Notes: generated from the sequence alone by a model not told the origin. A DNA stretch of 64,000 bases from Selaginella tamariscina (GCA_003024785.1 PUQB01000361.1:97673-161672); one strand, 5' to 3'; shown: positions 21,539 to 33,184, counted from the stretch's first letter. A program made the numbers and translations.

Positions 21539-22109
21539 TTAAAGAGAATCTAAAGAAATATATATATATATTATATATATATATATGTGGATATTATATA
21601 TCCATGACACAAAACTAAATAAAACTTGGTTATCATCAGGCATTTCCTGAGATTCAATGATGTTAAGCTCCTCTGTAGGTGCCTCGTAGACGTCCTGTAT
21701 TTGGTGCAAAGTGGCTGTACTGTTTGTTATATTCCACAGTATCATGGTAGTCTCTCCTTTCACTTTGGAGACATGAACAAGAAATGTGAACAGATGAGAT
21801 ACCATTGTGTAGCTTACCCTAGAGGAAACTACATCATATGTATTACTCAGATAGTTCTCAGATATACACTGGAAAACAGCCATGTACAGTTTTTAAAACT
21901 TATTTAACCGAATATTGAAGTGTTCATATGTATGATCCACATGTCTACAGCTTTGTATACACCACCAGCTTTTTTTCTGCATTTAACTGCCTCATAAGCA
22001 CACAGGATAAAGAAGAGCACAAGTCTACATTTATCATGCACATTATATACATGCATTTACGGAAAACTTACCAGATCATTGAGAGAGACAATTTACTAGT
22101 AGCCGCCAT
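21539..22109 (-). CDS. Possible two-exon gene of unknown function
   Basis: Exon 1 is 22072-22109 (ATG start, M-A-A-T-S-K-L-S-L-S-M-I), ending in a GTAAGT donor. An acceptor with a TTTCCTCTAG tract gives exon 2 from 21818, which joins in frame. The product would be about 105 residues: a hydrophobic N-terminal third that could act as a signal or membrane segment, then a polar part (E-T-T-M-I-L-W-N-I-T-N-S and V-Y-E-A-P-T-E-E-L-N-I-I-E-S). A clear TATA box lies at 22167-22175. The last residues run into an AT repeat, so the true end may differ (another intron near 21600 is possible). I do not recognise the family. The splice model is my inference, and the locus could be a non-coding or decayed gene. 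Confidence 0.35.
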
Positions 22110-22166
22110 TGATTTATAATTTTGGGACAGCTTATATCTCTGCAGGATTAAGCCAGTCCTAAATCC

Positions 22167-22175
22167 TATTTATAG
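22167..22175 (-). promoter_or_regulatory. TATA box upstream of the unknown two-exon gene
   Basis: CTATAAATA on the minus strand stands about 60 bases before the ATG at 22109. The match is a consensus plant TATA box. Confidence 0.5.
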
Positions 22176-22212
22176 GATACTCTGTTTTTATTAGAGTCGA
22201 CTAGAATATTCC

Positions 22213-22938
22213 GTTTTTATCATAATATTACTCCTAGCTTAAGCTGATATCCACATGTAATTTTCATGACATATCAAATATTTAAAAATATTCATATATT
22301 TTAATATGAATATTCATATACGTATTAGGAAATAATTAATTTCCCCCAACGAGATTTTGTATATATTCCTATGTTGCATACCATTGGTCATGTTTTTCAA
22401 AAAAAATATATATGTATATATATACATATGTGTATTTTTTTAAAAAAAGCTTTTTAAAATCATAAATTTTAAACCATGTATACCTATATTACTGTTAAAC
22501 ATTGCACAAGTTAAGTCTATAGTTTAATTCTTATATAATTAATAACATACTATTGTGAGTATGTTATAAATTAAGTATTACACATAGTTTTTATCATAAT
22601 ATTGCTCCTAGCTTAAGCTGATATCCACATGTAATTTTCATGACATATCAAATATTTAAAAATATTCATATATTTAATATGAATATTCATATACGTATTA
22701 GGAAATAATTAATTTCCCCCAACGAGATTTTGTATATATTCCTATGTTGCATACCATTGGTCATGTTTTTCGAAAAAAATATATATGTATATATATACAT
22801 ATGTGTATTTTTTAAAAAAAAGCTTTTTAAAATCATAAATTTTAAACCATGTATTGCACAAGTTAAGTCTATAGTTTAATTCTTATATAATTAATAACAT
22901 ACTATTGTGAGTATGTTATAAATTAAGTATTACACATA
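22213..22938. repeat. Recent tandem duplication of about 374 bases
   Basis: Unit 1 (22213-22586) and unit 2 (22587-22938) start GTTTTTATCATAATATT and end in TACACATA. They are nearly identical apart from a few substitutions and a gap of about 22 bases in unit 2 after AAACCATGTA. It lies just upstream of the TATA box of the unknown gene and is AT-rich and non-coding. Confidence 0.92.
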
Positions 22939-23236
22939 GCTATAACTACTACGTGCAATCTATGTTTCCCAGCATATTTTTCTATTTAGGAAGACATTTA
23001 ATAATAAGTATATTCACATTTTAAAATTTAAAATTTTATTTATACATATATTATCATATGTATATTTAATTTACTGTGTTTTAAACAAGTTTAATAAATG
23101 AGCAGTAGAGTTAATGGTTAAACTCAATTTTACAATATGCTCTCTCTTTCTTACACACACACCTATACAAAAAGATATTTATTTACAACCACACATGACA
23201 TAGTTTCCAATAATATCGTAGAAAATGTTAAAGAGA
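22939..23236. other. 3' flank of the F-box gene
   Basis: AT-rich. The part at 23140-23236 is related to the 3' flanks of the two F-box fragments (AGAGATTG/ACACACAC-type words and the AAGGCAACA block just inside the stop). Confidence 0.4.
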
Positions 23237-24406
23237 TCATACTGCCTTGCCTATCAAGGAGAGGCAACAAGGCAACATTGGGCCCCCAATGGGAAGAAAG
23301 CACCATACTCTTGCTTCCAAGTTATAAGCACACACATAATTCAATTGAAATTCTGGATAAATAATAACTTCCTTTCCACATGCACAAGCTATTGCATAAG
23401 GTTGGTCCTCAATTTGAAAGTCGTGTGCCAAAGATAGAGGAACAACTTCCCCTTGTGAAGGCATGATGCTCAAAATCTCCCATGTGCTGGTTTCCTTGTT
23501 CAACTCCAGCAACGAAATAGTTATAGTACCGGATGGTAACACAACCATCTTAACAAGTAACATTCTTCCAGAGCAAGCTACTACACAAGAGCGGCTCGCC
23601 CGTGACAAGGCCAAAGTAACACTTGGTGGAGAAACCAAATATGGAAGCAATTGCCACTCGGCCAACTTGGATTTCTTCATCTCGAGTATGTCAAAGGATG
23701 TCAACCAAAATTTAGATTGATCCACATTGGCAATAGTAAAGAATAGTTTTGATCCGTCAATTCCTGGATAAATGCACTGGAAGCGTCCAATCACTAGTAG
23801 CTCGTTTTTGTCAAGAAGGTCAGTAACAACCCATTGAGTGCTCCCTCTCTGAAATGTGTATAACTTTGCATCTTGGCGTTTCGCACTGTAGTAAATAGCT
23901 ACCACAACATATGAATCATCATGCACTGCTGATATACAAAAGAAAACCCGATCCATATTGGGTTCAGCATTTTGAAGCAATGGTGGTAGTTTAAAGCACG
24001 AGCTAGTCAGAGGATTCACAACAATAATATTCTTAGACTTGCCCAATTCTTCCATGAGAAATAGGCCATTCGATGTAGCAGATGATAATGTATGATACAA
24101 TCGTGAAGGCCGTCGCATCTGCATCTTATTTTTGCATTCAGGAGGCCGTCCTAGCAACATTATCTCTTGTGGATTCTTGCAAGTGCAACCTATGATCCAT
24201 ATCCTAGTTTGCGTTGTACATGCAAACATGCAAGTGTACCTCATAGTCATTTGTTTCAGAATTTCCTCTTTCCATGACTTGGACACACTCTTCATCCGGC
24301 ATGCATCCTCGTAATCCAGATGAACTAAAACTTTTAGCAAGACATCTTCTGGCAAGTTCTTCCAACATGGATCCTCGTTTTCTCTCTTCCGCTTATTGTT
24401 TGCCAT
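23237..24406 (-). CDS. F-box protein with FBA/kelch-like C-terminus
   Basis: Intact 389-residue single-exon gene on the minus strand. A clear F-box lies at about residues 13-55 (W-K-N-L-P-E-D-V-L-L-K-V-L-V-H-L, then the S-V-S-K-S-W-K-E helix). The N-terminus is lysine/arginine-rich (M-A-N-N-K-R-K-R), possibly nuclear. The rest has beta-propeller-like repeats ending in C-L-S-L-I-G-K-A-V. As an SCF ubiquitin ligase adaptor it would bind Skp1 through the F-box and a target through the C-terminal region; the target is unknown. A TATA motif stands at 24460-24467, about 55 bases before the ATG. It is the only intact member locally, since two 3' fragments of paralogues lie at 17760-18085 and 25380-25740. 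Confidence 0.88.
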   Translation of the reverse strand: MANNKRKRENEDPCWKNLPEDVLLKVLVHLDYEDACRMKSVSKSWKEEILKQMTMRYTCMFACTTQTRIWIIGCTCKNPQEIMLLGRPPECKNKMQMRRPSRLYHTLSSATSNGLFLMEELGKSKNIIVVNPLTSSCFKLPPLLQNAEPNMDRVFFCISAVHDDSYVVVAIYYSAKRQDAKLYTFQRGSTQWVVTDLLDKNELLVIGRFQCIYPGIDGSKLFFTIANVDQSKFWLTSFDILEMKKSKLAEWQLLPYLVSPPSVTLALSRASRSCVVACSGRMLLVKMVVLPSGTITISLLELNKETSTWEILSIMPSQGEVVPLSLAHDFQIEDQPYAIACACGKEVIIYPEFQLNYVCAYNLEARVWCFLPIGGPMLPCCLSLIGKAV

Positions 24407-24459
24407 GACTATGAATCTGTAACCTAATTTCTACCTTCTAACCTAGAGCCATGATTGCC

Positions 24460-24467
24460 TTATATAC
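24460..24467 (-). promoter_or_regulatory. TATA box of the second F-box gene
   Basis: TATATAAG on the minus strand, about 55 bases upstream of the ATG at 24406. The 5' leader would be short. Confidence 0.45.
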
Positions 24468-24787
24468 ACAATGACCTATACACACGTGAATGAATATACG
24501 CATCTTTACCCAAGTATATTCTTTCACGCAAACCCACGCCAATAACATAAGTCACACGTGCCAATAGAGTATAGGTCAACAATGGTCAATCATGAATCAA
24601 TGTCTCTTAATTGCCAATTAATAATAGCCAATAATAGTCTACTAGGTAACGTTAATAAAAATCAAAGGATGTTTAATATATGTTCGACAGGCTTCACCAT
24701 GAATCATAAGAGGTTTGTGTACCATTCATAAACCCATGAACATTCAAATCCAGCTATTGGTGGAATTAGACACAATGAAAAGAAAAT

Positions 24788-24960
24788 TAATGTGGTAAAC
24801 AAAAAGAGTATTAATGTGATAAGAATGAAAAGAAAATTAATGTGATAAAAACGAATGGTTATGCCATGTAACTTTCACTTATTCCTACCTCCCACGTAGA
24901 AGTAGCTATGCAATGAAGGCATGTCATGGAAATATTTGATGTACTCTTTTCCCAACAAAG
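24788..24960 (-). repeat. Inverted repeat arm 2
   Basis: Reverse complement of 19415-19590. It sits directly beside the PPR relic, whereas arm 1 sits beside the MAP kinase relic. Confidence 0.8.
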
Positions 24961-25340
24961 TTGTCTAAAGGACAGTCCATGCTAGCGAACATGTTCAAAG
25001 CCATCAAACTCTCACGTTTTCCACATAATCGAGCATCAAGGGCATCCACAAAACAACTCTCGGGTGGATCATGCTGTCGAAAGCGCACCAGGCATCAAAG
25101 ATGCTCTCACATTTACAATACATATCTATAAGCGTGTTTTCCACACATACATCTCTACCAAAGCCACGTTTTTTGGCTTCCCTATGAATGGCCATCCTTT
25201 TCTCTAGACAAAGTCTCTTGTTTAGTTGGCTTTCAGTTGCCAAGCTTGCACATGCTTTGAGTGCAGCAGCAAATGTAAAACTATCCGATGCACAGTCCAT
25301 GCTAGCAAACATGTCTACAGCCAACAAGTTCTCCACATTT
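24961..25340 (-). pseudogene. PPR gene fragment (PLS type)
   Basis: The minus-strand translation shows PLS-type pentatricopeptide repeats: F-T-F-A-A-A-L-K-A-C-A-S-L-A, then A-I-H-R-E-A-K-K-R-G-F-G-R-D-V-C-V-E-N-T-L-I-D-M-Y-C-K-C, then a W-x-P-L-M-L-D-Y-V-E-N segment. A frame change near 25010-25020 separates it from a further repeat end (L-M-A-L-N-M-F-A-S-M-D-C). PPR proteins act in organelle RNA editing and processing. This is a short piece without start or C-terminal domains, hence a relic. Confidence 0.8.
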
Positions 25341-25379
25341 CCGAAATATCCGATATGTCATGCTCATCACTTTGGCATT

Positions 25380-25740
25380 GTCCCCAATGGACTGCTTGTG
25401 TAGTAGCGTGCTTTGGGAAAGTATTACTTGTTAAGATGGTTTTATTACTGCCCAATATTGGAGTTGAACAAACAAACTAATACATGAAAGATTACGAGCA
25501 TTGTGCCTTCACAAGGCAAAGTTGTTCCTCTTTCTTTTACATGTTACTTTTGAATTGAAGGCCAACCTTGTGCAATAGTTTGTGCTTGTGTAAAATAGGT
25601 CATTATTTATTTAAAATTTTAATTTAATTATAAGTGTGCTTATAACTTAAAAACAAAAGTACATCACTTTCTTCCCACTAAGGGTGCAATGTTGCCTTGT
25701 TGCCTCTCTTTGCTAGGCAAGGCAATACATCTTATTAATA
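25380..25740 (+). pseudogene. Second F-box gene 3' fragment
   Basis: The plus-strand translation begins with C-V-V-A-C-F-G-K-V-L-L-V-K-M-V-L-L, matching the C-terminal third of the gene at 23237-24406. It then decays through stops and frame changes, with recognisable words to about 25730 (ATGTTGCCTTGTTGCCTCT and GGCAAGGCAAT near the original C-terminus). No F-box end is present. It is head to head with the PPR fragment. Confidence 0.75.
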
Positions 25741-25865
25741 GTTTTTATGGTACTTGGAAGCTATGTCATATATGCTTATAAATAAATCTCTTTTGTGTAG
25801 ATGTGTGTGAAAGAAAGAGAAAGAGCATGTAGTATTGCTAAATGTTATTTAAGTTTTCTTCTCTA

Positions 25866-26060
25866 ACTTGTCCTTATGGTGCATATGCCTTGAAAACAAA
25901 GACACCATGTAGTGCACAATTGGTGTTATTGAATGCTTTTAATGCTTCCCTAAATTCTTTGTATTTTCCATGTATACAAAGATGAAAGCAGCCTATTACA
26001 CTTTGAAGTATGTTTACCAAAACATCTTGACCAACTTCACTCTCCACATGTGCTAAGGAA
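25866..26060 (-). other. Unrecognised open stretch of about 60 codons, no ATG
   Basis: On the minus strand one frame stays open from about 26060 to 25866 with protein-like composition (V-N-I-L-Q-S-V-I-G-C-F-H and E-F-R-E-A-L-K-A-F-N-N-T-N-C). It stands in the extra segment that splits the duplicated F-box 3' flank. It may be an exon fragment of a captured gene. I do not recognise it. Confidence 0.25.
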
Positions 26061-26514
26061 ACATCTTTATATCACTTTAATTTAGTGAAGCATTAATAAG
26101 GAATAGTTCTAATCAAAGATTTGGTAAGAGTTGAATTCACTTGGGCAACACAAGATTTTGATTACAAAATTGAAAAAAGGACTTATAATAATGGTTGTCA
26201 CAATAACACATAATTTCTTTTTTCATCCTGATTACAATCAATGACTTAGTGAGAAGCCCCAAGGTTCTATATTACAAGGACATAATTGCATTCTTAAATT
26301 AAGGGTCCCTATTGTGTTGAAAATGCATTAACTTGAGAAATGTCAATGAGTATATATATCCATGCTTTTATTGTTTAGAGTGTTTTTCAATATATGAGTG
26401 TATGTGGATGTGTTTGCCATGTATTTATGCATGTTTATTATCATTATTAAATTTCCTCTCTTGTGTGTGTGAATAATTATGGTAAGTGTATGCCAACTTT
26501 AAGGTTAGACCTCT

Positions 26515-26760
26515 TAAAGAACAAGAGGCTTATATATAAGCTTACAAAGGTTCTAATGAGTCCCACTTCACACACACACCACACACACATGTCGAGTATA
26601 TACATATTTGTGGGAGGGGGCAAGAGAAAGAGAGAAGCCCCACACAACCTGATAAAGCACACATGGTGGTTAAGAGGCACAAACTTTCATATGCATATGG
26701 ACAACCTTGGATTATTGAATGCCTTTGAATGTGCATGCCTTCTTGAAAAAACAGGAATTA
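26515..26760 (+). repeat. Second copy of the duplicated 3' flank
   Basis: Matches 18260-18470: the GGCTTATATATAAGCTTACA core, CCCACTTCACACA, GAGAGAAGCCC, and ACCTTGGATTATTGAATGCC. The 155-codon open frame spanning 26463-26930 is mostly this repeat and is not supported as a gene. Confidence 0.65.
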
Positions 26761-27239
26761 CTATTATCGATCAAGTGTGGGATTGCATTATTGTTCATGA
26801 GCTAGCCATTACCAAGCATGCCTCTCTCTCTCCCTCGTGCATTCGTGTTTTGGTCTTGGAGTGTGACATGTATCTTATGTATACATGTATGTATATAAAG
26901 CTCATGTTGGGAGCAAGAATGACTTTTTAGCTACACTTAAAGTGCAATAAAGGGAAACACTTACAAGGGTATCACCACGTGTTCCTCTCCATCACCTTTA
27001 CCCATGGCACTAAACCTCATAGAGAAAATGCTAACATAAGCAAGAGTGATATTAATTTAAATGAGTAAATCACTTATTATATACACACAATATGGTTATT
27101 AAATCAATGTGTATAGAGAGAGGATTGAGAAGTTTCAATATTAATATTATTATATATATATAAAGTCTTAAGAAAAAAATTTCTTAACATTTATATAATA
27201 TGATTTTTATTTAGTAAGTGTAATCAATTTTATGTCATA

Positions 27240-27320
27240 TGTAAGTTAACGAATAAAAACTCACTTGATTTTTAAAGGGTAAACCAAACCCTAGTTGAGA
27301 TACATATTATGATTACCAAA
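27240..27320 (+). pseudogene. Decayed copy of the first F-box gene's 5' leader
   Basis: AAAAACTCACTTGATTTTTA, AGGGTAA, CCAAACCCTAG, and TTGAGAT follow the same order as in 3430-3500 before the F-box ATG at 3522. No F-box coding sequence follows, so this looks like the start of a lost paralogue. Confidence 0.4.
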
Positions 27321-28436
27321 TTAAAGGAGAGCGAGTTTGGATTTATAAGTAACCACAAAACATGAAGCTATATAAGATCAATGCCTTAACATATTTTAAT
27401 ATAGGAAGTGTTAATGCACATAAGCTTAGAAGATTATAAAGGTTTTAAATCATTTTCAAATTAAGTAATATGTTTATTATATTGAGATACCTTGTTCAAG
27501 TTAATGTAATTTATAGGTAGTAGGTTATGTTTTTTAAATATTTCATTTTGCAAATGCATAAGTAGTTGAGAAAAATAAGAAATTTTGTTATTAACTTAAG
27601 ATTAAATATTATTTTGATTGCAAATCATATGTGTAATAACAACATAAAACTTACATATAAGCATTTAATTTAAACATAGGAAAGGTTATTTTGTGTGCTA
27701 TGCATTGCAATTTTTTGTACAATTTTGTCCAATTGTTTTATATAGCTTTATAAATTGAATTGAAAACTATAACTTTCATACATAGATTGTTTTTGGTATT
27801 ATGTTCATGACAAAAAAATCCTTTACCAAGTTACATTATAATGCTATTTGTATTTGGTAAATGTCCTTAATGTCAAATACAACTGATTAAAAAACATGTA
27901 AAGAAATAAACTTGCATAACAATGGCGAATGATTCTTAATAGCAGTTCAATAACTATAATATGCATTATTTATTACTTTTGTATAATTTTTTTTATATAA
28001 CAAAAGAAATATGTTAATTTAAAACTGTTTTATGACTTACATTTTTAAATATCCTTCAACCAATTAAGAATTAACTAGATTAAAACTATGTTGTAATCTA
28101 TATCCTTATAGATCTGTATATTTATATACACACTTGTGTTTACACTTGAACATATATTGAAAACTTGTTGAGGTATACAATCTTATATATATATACACGT
28201 GTGTGTGTTCTCTTGTAAGTTGACCAATTAATTAAACAAATTATATGAATTTCATTGTTGGGATTATGCATTAGGGCCATTGAGGATGGTGCATGCCCTT
28301 CAAAAATTGTGTTCTACTTCATAATGTGCTGGTGTTGAGGATGGAGATAAGCTATGAAATGGAAACCTAATTAGGGTTATGCAACATCCTTGGTTATATC
28401 CCATCTCGTGCATGACCTCAAAAAGACTATTAGTTA

Positions 28437-28690
28437 TATTTTGTCTTGTGCCTTTGCCCCATACTCATCATTAAGGACACTGCATGGCCCTATCAATTGT
28501 CGTGGCCCTCAAATAAAGGATCTTAATAATAAGAAAATATTATCTTAAGAACTTCAAAAAGCCATATATATCATTTTGTTTCGTACTCAACATCAAGGAC
28601 ATTGCATAGCCCAGTCCTCATGGCCCTCAAATAAGACCATCTTAATAATAAGAAAATATTATTTTAAAAACTTTTAAAAGCCAGTATATT
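28437..28690. repeat. Tandem duplication of about 120 bases
   Basis: Two units (about 28437-28565 and 28566-28690) share CTCATCATTAAGGACACTGC against CTCAACATCAAGGACATTGC. Both then have GGCCCTCAAATAA, TCTTAATAATAAGAAAATAT and AAAAGCCA. They are diverged and non-coding. Confidence 0.7.
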
Positions 28691-31384
28691 TCAGTAAATT
28701 TTAATATTATAACTAATTAATTAATTAATTTTAATGATATTAATATTTACGATGATATCCAACATACACATATAACATGTGTGCATGTATATATGTTGAC
28801 TTGTAAAGGGATTAAAAAACTAGTTCACAACACACTAATATATACAAGACTGGTGTCAAAAGTTAAATATTTAAAAGTTCATCACTCAATATATATTTAT
28901 ATATTGATTTTTTGTAATAATTCTTTTAATTTTAATATAGGAAGAAAAAGCTATTTCCTATGTTATGTACTTAAAAAAGACATATTAGTGTGTTATTTAT
29001 GACACACTGGACTATTTTGTAAGGGGGCTCTTTTAAACATCACCTATACACATGGATGAATGAACATGTGTATATATGTATATCTCATGTAAATAATTGA
29101 AATTCCTATTTTTATATGATTAAATGATAACAATATTGAATTTTTAATATAAACTCTTATAATATATTAGATATATCGATCTCAACAGTGACATTAGGTT
29201 GATGAAATCACTTTTTTATTAATTAACAATGAATTTCCAAACTGTGGAGCCTTTGATTGATATTAACAATTTAAGCTAATATATACAAATAATATTAATA
29301 ATATATATAAGTTTAAGTTTTATATAAATTAAAATTCATATTATTTAAAAGGCTTGAAGGTTGTAACTTGAAATATTATAACTTATGTTATTACTCAACT
29401 TGTTTGTAAAGTGGTATAATATTGTATATAAGTAAGGTTTACATCAATAAAAATTTTTCTTCATTTTATTGTTGTTTGTATATTTATTTTCAGCATACAT
29501 TTAGGATGTATTTATTACATTACTATACTTTTATATTCATGTGTATATATATGTTAAGTTTCTATATATATCTACACACATGCACACTGTATATCTGTAA
29601 CATTAATCACGCATGGATATGTGAATGAAGTTTCACATTGTACAAACCTTACGAATTTATTTTAGATAATCAAACTCCCTTGACTAAATATAATGTGTAA
29701 ATGTATACATATACACATATATATATACTTTAAACCTTGATTAGCTTGTTTTAAGGAGCTCATGTGTAACTTAGGCATAACATGCATGCATATATATACA
29801 TACACACATTTATATAATAGATTCCGTATAATTATATAACGCTACTTAAAATATTAATTACAATTAATAAAACCAAGTTTCACGAGCAAAAATGAGACAT
29901 GAATAATCACTTTGTTTGAATCTATAACTATTATAAATCTAATCAACATTTAAAAGGATAAGTTTACACATGTTATATTAAAACAATAATTAAGTTTAAA
30001 ACCCTTGATTAATAAGTAATTAGCCGTCTTAAGAATCATGCTACACCTCATTATACCTTCGTACCTTACATCTTTATAGTTATAAATATAATCTATAATA
30101 TAAAATAATTAAAAATTAAGATATAGCTAAATGGTTTGTGTTTCCTTGTGTGTGATAAAGTAAATGCAAAATGTTGTTAAGTTTAGTAAGTAGAATGCAA
30201 ACACAATCCAACGTTTTAATAAAAGGAATTAGTTGTTAATATTTATTTATATATAAAAAGGATATATACATTATTTGAATAAACATATTTAATTGAAAAT
30301 AAAAGTTATTACTTAAATTTTTTGAAATTTAGGTATCATTAAATATCAATGTCAATTTGATATCATAATATAAGAATTGAATATTTCTCCCAGTCATATA
30401 TTGTGTTGTAGACCAAGTTTTGATTCCCTCCACATGTTATATGTGTGGTTGGATACCAATCGTATCATCGTAGGTAATAATATTTTTATTATTATATAAC
30501 TAATTAATTATGATATATTTTTTTATAGTATAAATGTTAAAATTTATTCTAAATTTATTAATTTAATAGTAATAAAAAGAATGAAATATAAATAATATAC
30601 CTAGCTATTTAACTTTAATGATTTTAATAACATAACTTTTTAAAGTTTTTAAAGAATACTTTTTTAAAAATTAAGATCATAACATTTTATAATTAATAAT
30701 ATGTTAAAAAGGGAATTGAACTCTGGTCATGCACCATCCTCAAGCGTTGGAGATGGTGCATAACACTACAAATTTTACCCCATGTTGTGTTTATTCCACA
30801 ATTGATGTTGAGAATGATGAATGACCTCGTAAGATTATGAGTTTTATTAAAATAAAAATATATGAATAATATCGCATAAACTTTATTATTGTAGAAATTA
30901 ATGACACTTATATTAATTTTAAAATAAAATACAAAACTAATACATGATATTGAGTAAGAATTGTTAATCTTAAATGGTGACAACACTAATAATGTGACAT
31001 TTTTAAGAGGTAAATTTATAATCACTATTGATTAACTCTTACGTTAACATAACTAGATATTTTTATCTTTTTAAATAACAAATAAATAAAAAAATAATTC
31101 ATTAAAGATTAACAGTTAATTTGATATAAATTTAAGTTTTAAAAGTTACAATTTCGTGACCACTTCAACATATTAAATGGCTTAAAGTTAATAGTTTTTT
31201 AATCTACACCTAGAAGATGAAAACCTAGAAAAGAAGAGGTTCATTCACTTGTGACTCCAAAATATTATGTTTATTTTCATTTTACCAATAATAATTTTCA
31301 CAATTTTTTTAACAATATTCTCATTTATTTATTAAAAATTATCAATGACCATTTAAGGTCTGATACAAATATACAACGTAAACT

Positions 31385-31442
31385 TAATATATAAGGAAAA
31401 TTACATTTAAACTCCTAAAACTTATCATATTTATATATATAT
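31385..31442. repeat. Left arm of a palindromic AT-rich repeat
   Basis: AAGGAAAATTACATTTAAAC and the following bases are the reverse complement of 39085-39158. The LARD is inserted between the arms, and the rest of the repeat is 38698-39160. Confidence 0.65.
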
Positions 31443-33184
31443 TGTCAGAGTTTTAACCCAAAGGGCCAACACGTGGCTGCCAGGTGGCCATTTGGCGTCA
31501 TCACCCTGTGTGAGCAACGCTAAGTTTCCCAGAACAACCCCAACGACCCCTAGGTTAGACTCTAATGCCCAAGTGGACAGGAGACTTAGGGTTTAGCCTA
31601 AGTCTCCCTAGAATGTCTACCCCAAACCCTTGAGGGATAACCCTAGTTGACTTAGGGTTTAGCCTAAGTCTCCCTAGAGTGTCTGCCCCCAAAACCCTTG
31701 AGGGATAACCCTAGTTGACTTAGGGTCTTGCCCTAGAAGACCTAGACAGGCTCATGCCCTAACCCCCATCAAGGAGACGTGTGTTCCACACATACCCCTG
31801 ACAGAGCTAAGGCATCGTCACTTACCCCTTGAGGAATCACCCTCATCCGGGAGTACAACCCCTTTAGGGCGACAAGGGGTACCCTGAACCACGACTAACC
31901 CCTAAGGGTTTGAGTGGCCAAGTTATACCCTAGACCTAGGGCTAGTACTTAGTGAGGACACGAGTGTGCGCCGTAGGCGGACACGAGTGTTCTGCTAAGC
32001 AAACTCCCTAAGGCTAGGTTTGGGATAACCCTAAGCACATGACCTTGCGAGTGCCTCACGAAAGGGCTCTGCTAATGAGCTTAGGTTGTTCAACCCTTGA
32101 ATTCCAAGGAGAACACTCCCCTAGCCAAGTGTGCCAAAGCACACCTAGTTATGAGACCTAACCTCCCTTGAGCGGATGCCCAAGGCTTAGCACCCTAGTG
32201 CAAGCACAAGCATGCTGTTTGCTAAGTATCCAACCCCTTGGACAAGCCCATGACATAACCCCAAAGGGCGTGCCTCGGCGTTGTACCATGTGACGTTTAG
32301 CCCAGTGTCACATCTCCATGTGACACTGCCTTCCCGATGTGGGCTATCATGCCATAGCCCTTAGATTCAAGAGTTGCACCAAGTGCCACAAACGTGGCTC
32401 CTAAATGCCAACTCTAGAACCCCTCAATGAACCCTCAGGAACTGGTAATGTGAACCTGTCAAACAAGATCCCACGCCACAGTTGGACAAGGACACGGATG
32501 TGCCTTGCTTGGCCGTGAGTGCTACACCTAGCTTGACGTGGAGGAGGAGGCTGGAGACAAGCCTCAACCTCTGCCTCTTGGAACGTGCATTCCGACAAGA
32601 CCTCCCAGGCATGGATTCGCCAACGTTAAGGGTAAGCTACCCCGAAGGTGGGACGTACCCCTGGCATCTGGAAGTTAGGGCGCACAACAGAGGGTTGTGC
32701 CTTGACGACACAAGCTAGAGCTTGCACCGGGAGAAGAGTAACGAGCTCAGTCATGAACCCAGGAACCCTCACTCCTATATACTACCTTATTTATGTGACA
32801 GAGGCCCCCCCCCCTGTTTTCCTGTTTACATAAGTGGGCTAGCACTGAAATCTCATTCCCAGAGGGAACATACTTGGTGAGTTATCCATCGACCCCTAAA
32901 CCCTAACCTGTCAAACCTGGGGGTATTTCTAAGCATATCCGACATGCCGAACTCACCGGAACTAGCCATTAATCCAACCGGGACACGGAAAACCAGGTAA
33001 GAGTTTTCTAGAAGGTAAGTGCTACTTCGCTAGAGTTTCTCATACTAAGACACCGGCCGGACTACCTAAACCAAGTGCACTAAGCGGGCTGTTTCTCACT
33101 ACATCTAGGGCTTGTCAACATAGTACAGTAGGTAACAACAGTCAACGTCCAAAGTAAAGAGGAGTCATAGTAAAAACTATGACA
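31443..33184 (-). repeat. 3' LTR of the LARD (1742 bases)
   Basis: The LTR is relatively GC-rich in an AT-rich setting and contains a direct duplication of about 66 bases (units starting GACTTAGGG at 31583 and 31649, with a partial third at 31717). Open frames in the LTR, on both strands, recur in both LTRs but show no protein features. Confidence 0.9.

Larger units (their letters stand above)
26931..31384. other. Long AT-rich gene-poor stretch
   Basis: No convincing gene in about 4.4 kb. It holds an F-box-leader-like scrap (27240-27320) and a local duplication (28437-28690). A short GATGGTGCATG phrase recurs near 28290 and, in other contexts, near 30735-30760. Open frames here have hydrophobic, AT-driven composition only. 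Confidence 0.5.

Noticed and set aside
26463-26930. Open frame of 155 codons as a gene
   Set aside because: Its first half is the duplicated 3' flank of the F-box copies, read out of any coding context. The shared block is shifted and interrupted in the other copy.
32401-32833. Open frames of 60-78 codons on both strands of the LARD LTR, repeated at 37900-38405
   Set aside because: They occur in both LTRs only because the LTRs are duplicates. The frames overlap on opposite strands, have no domain features, and are changed by the LTR indels.
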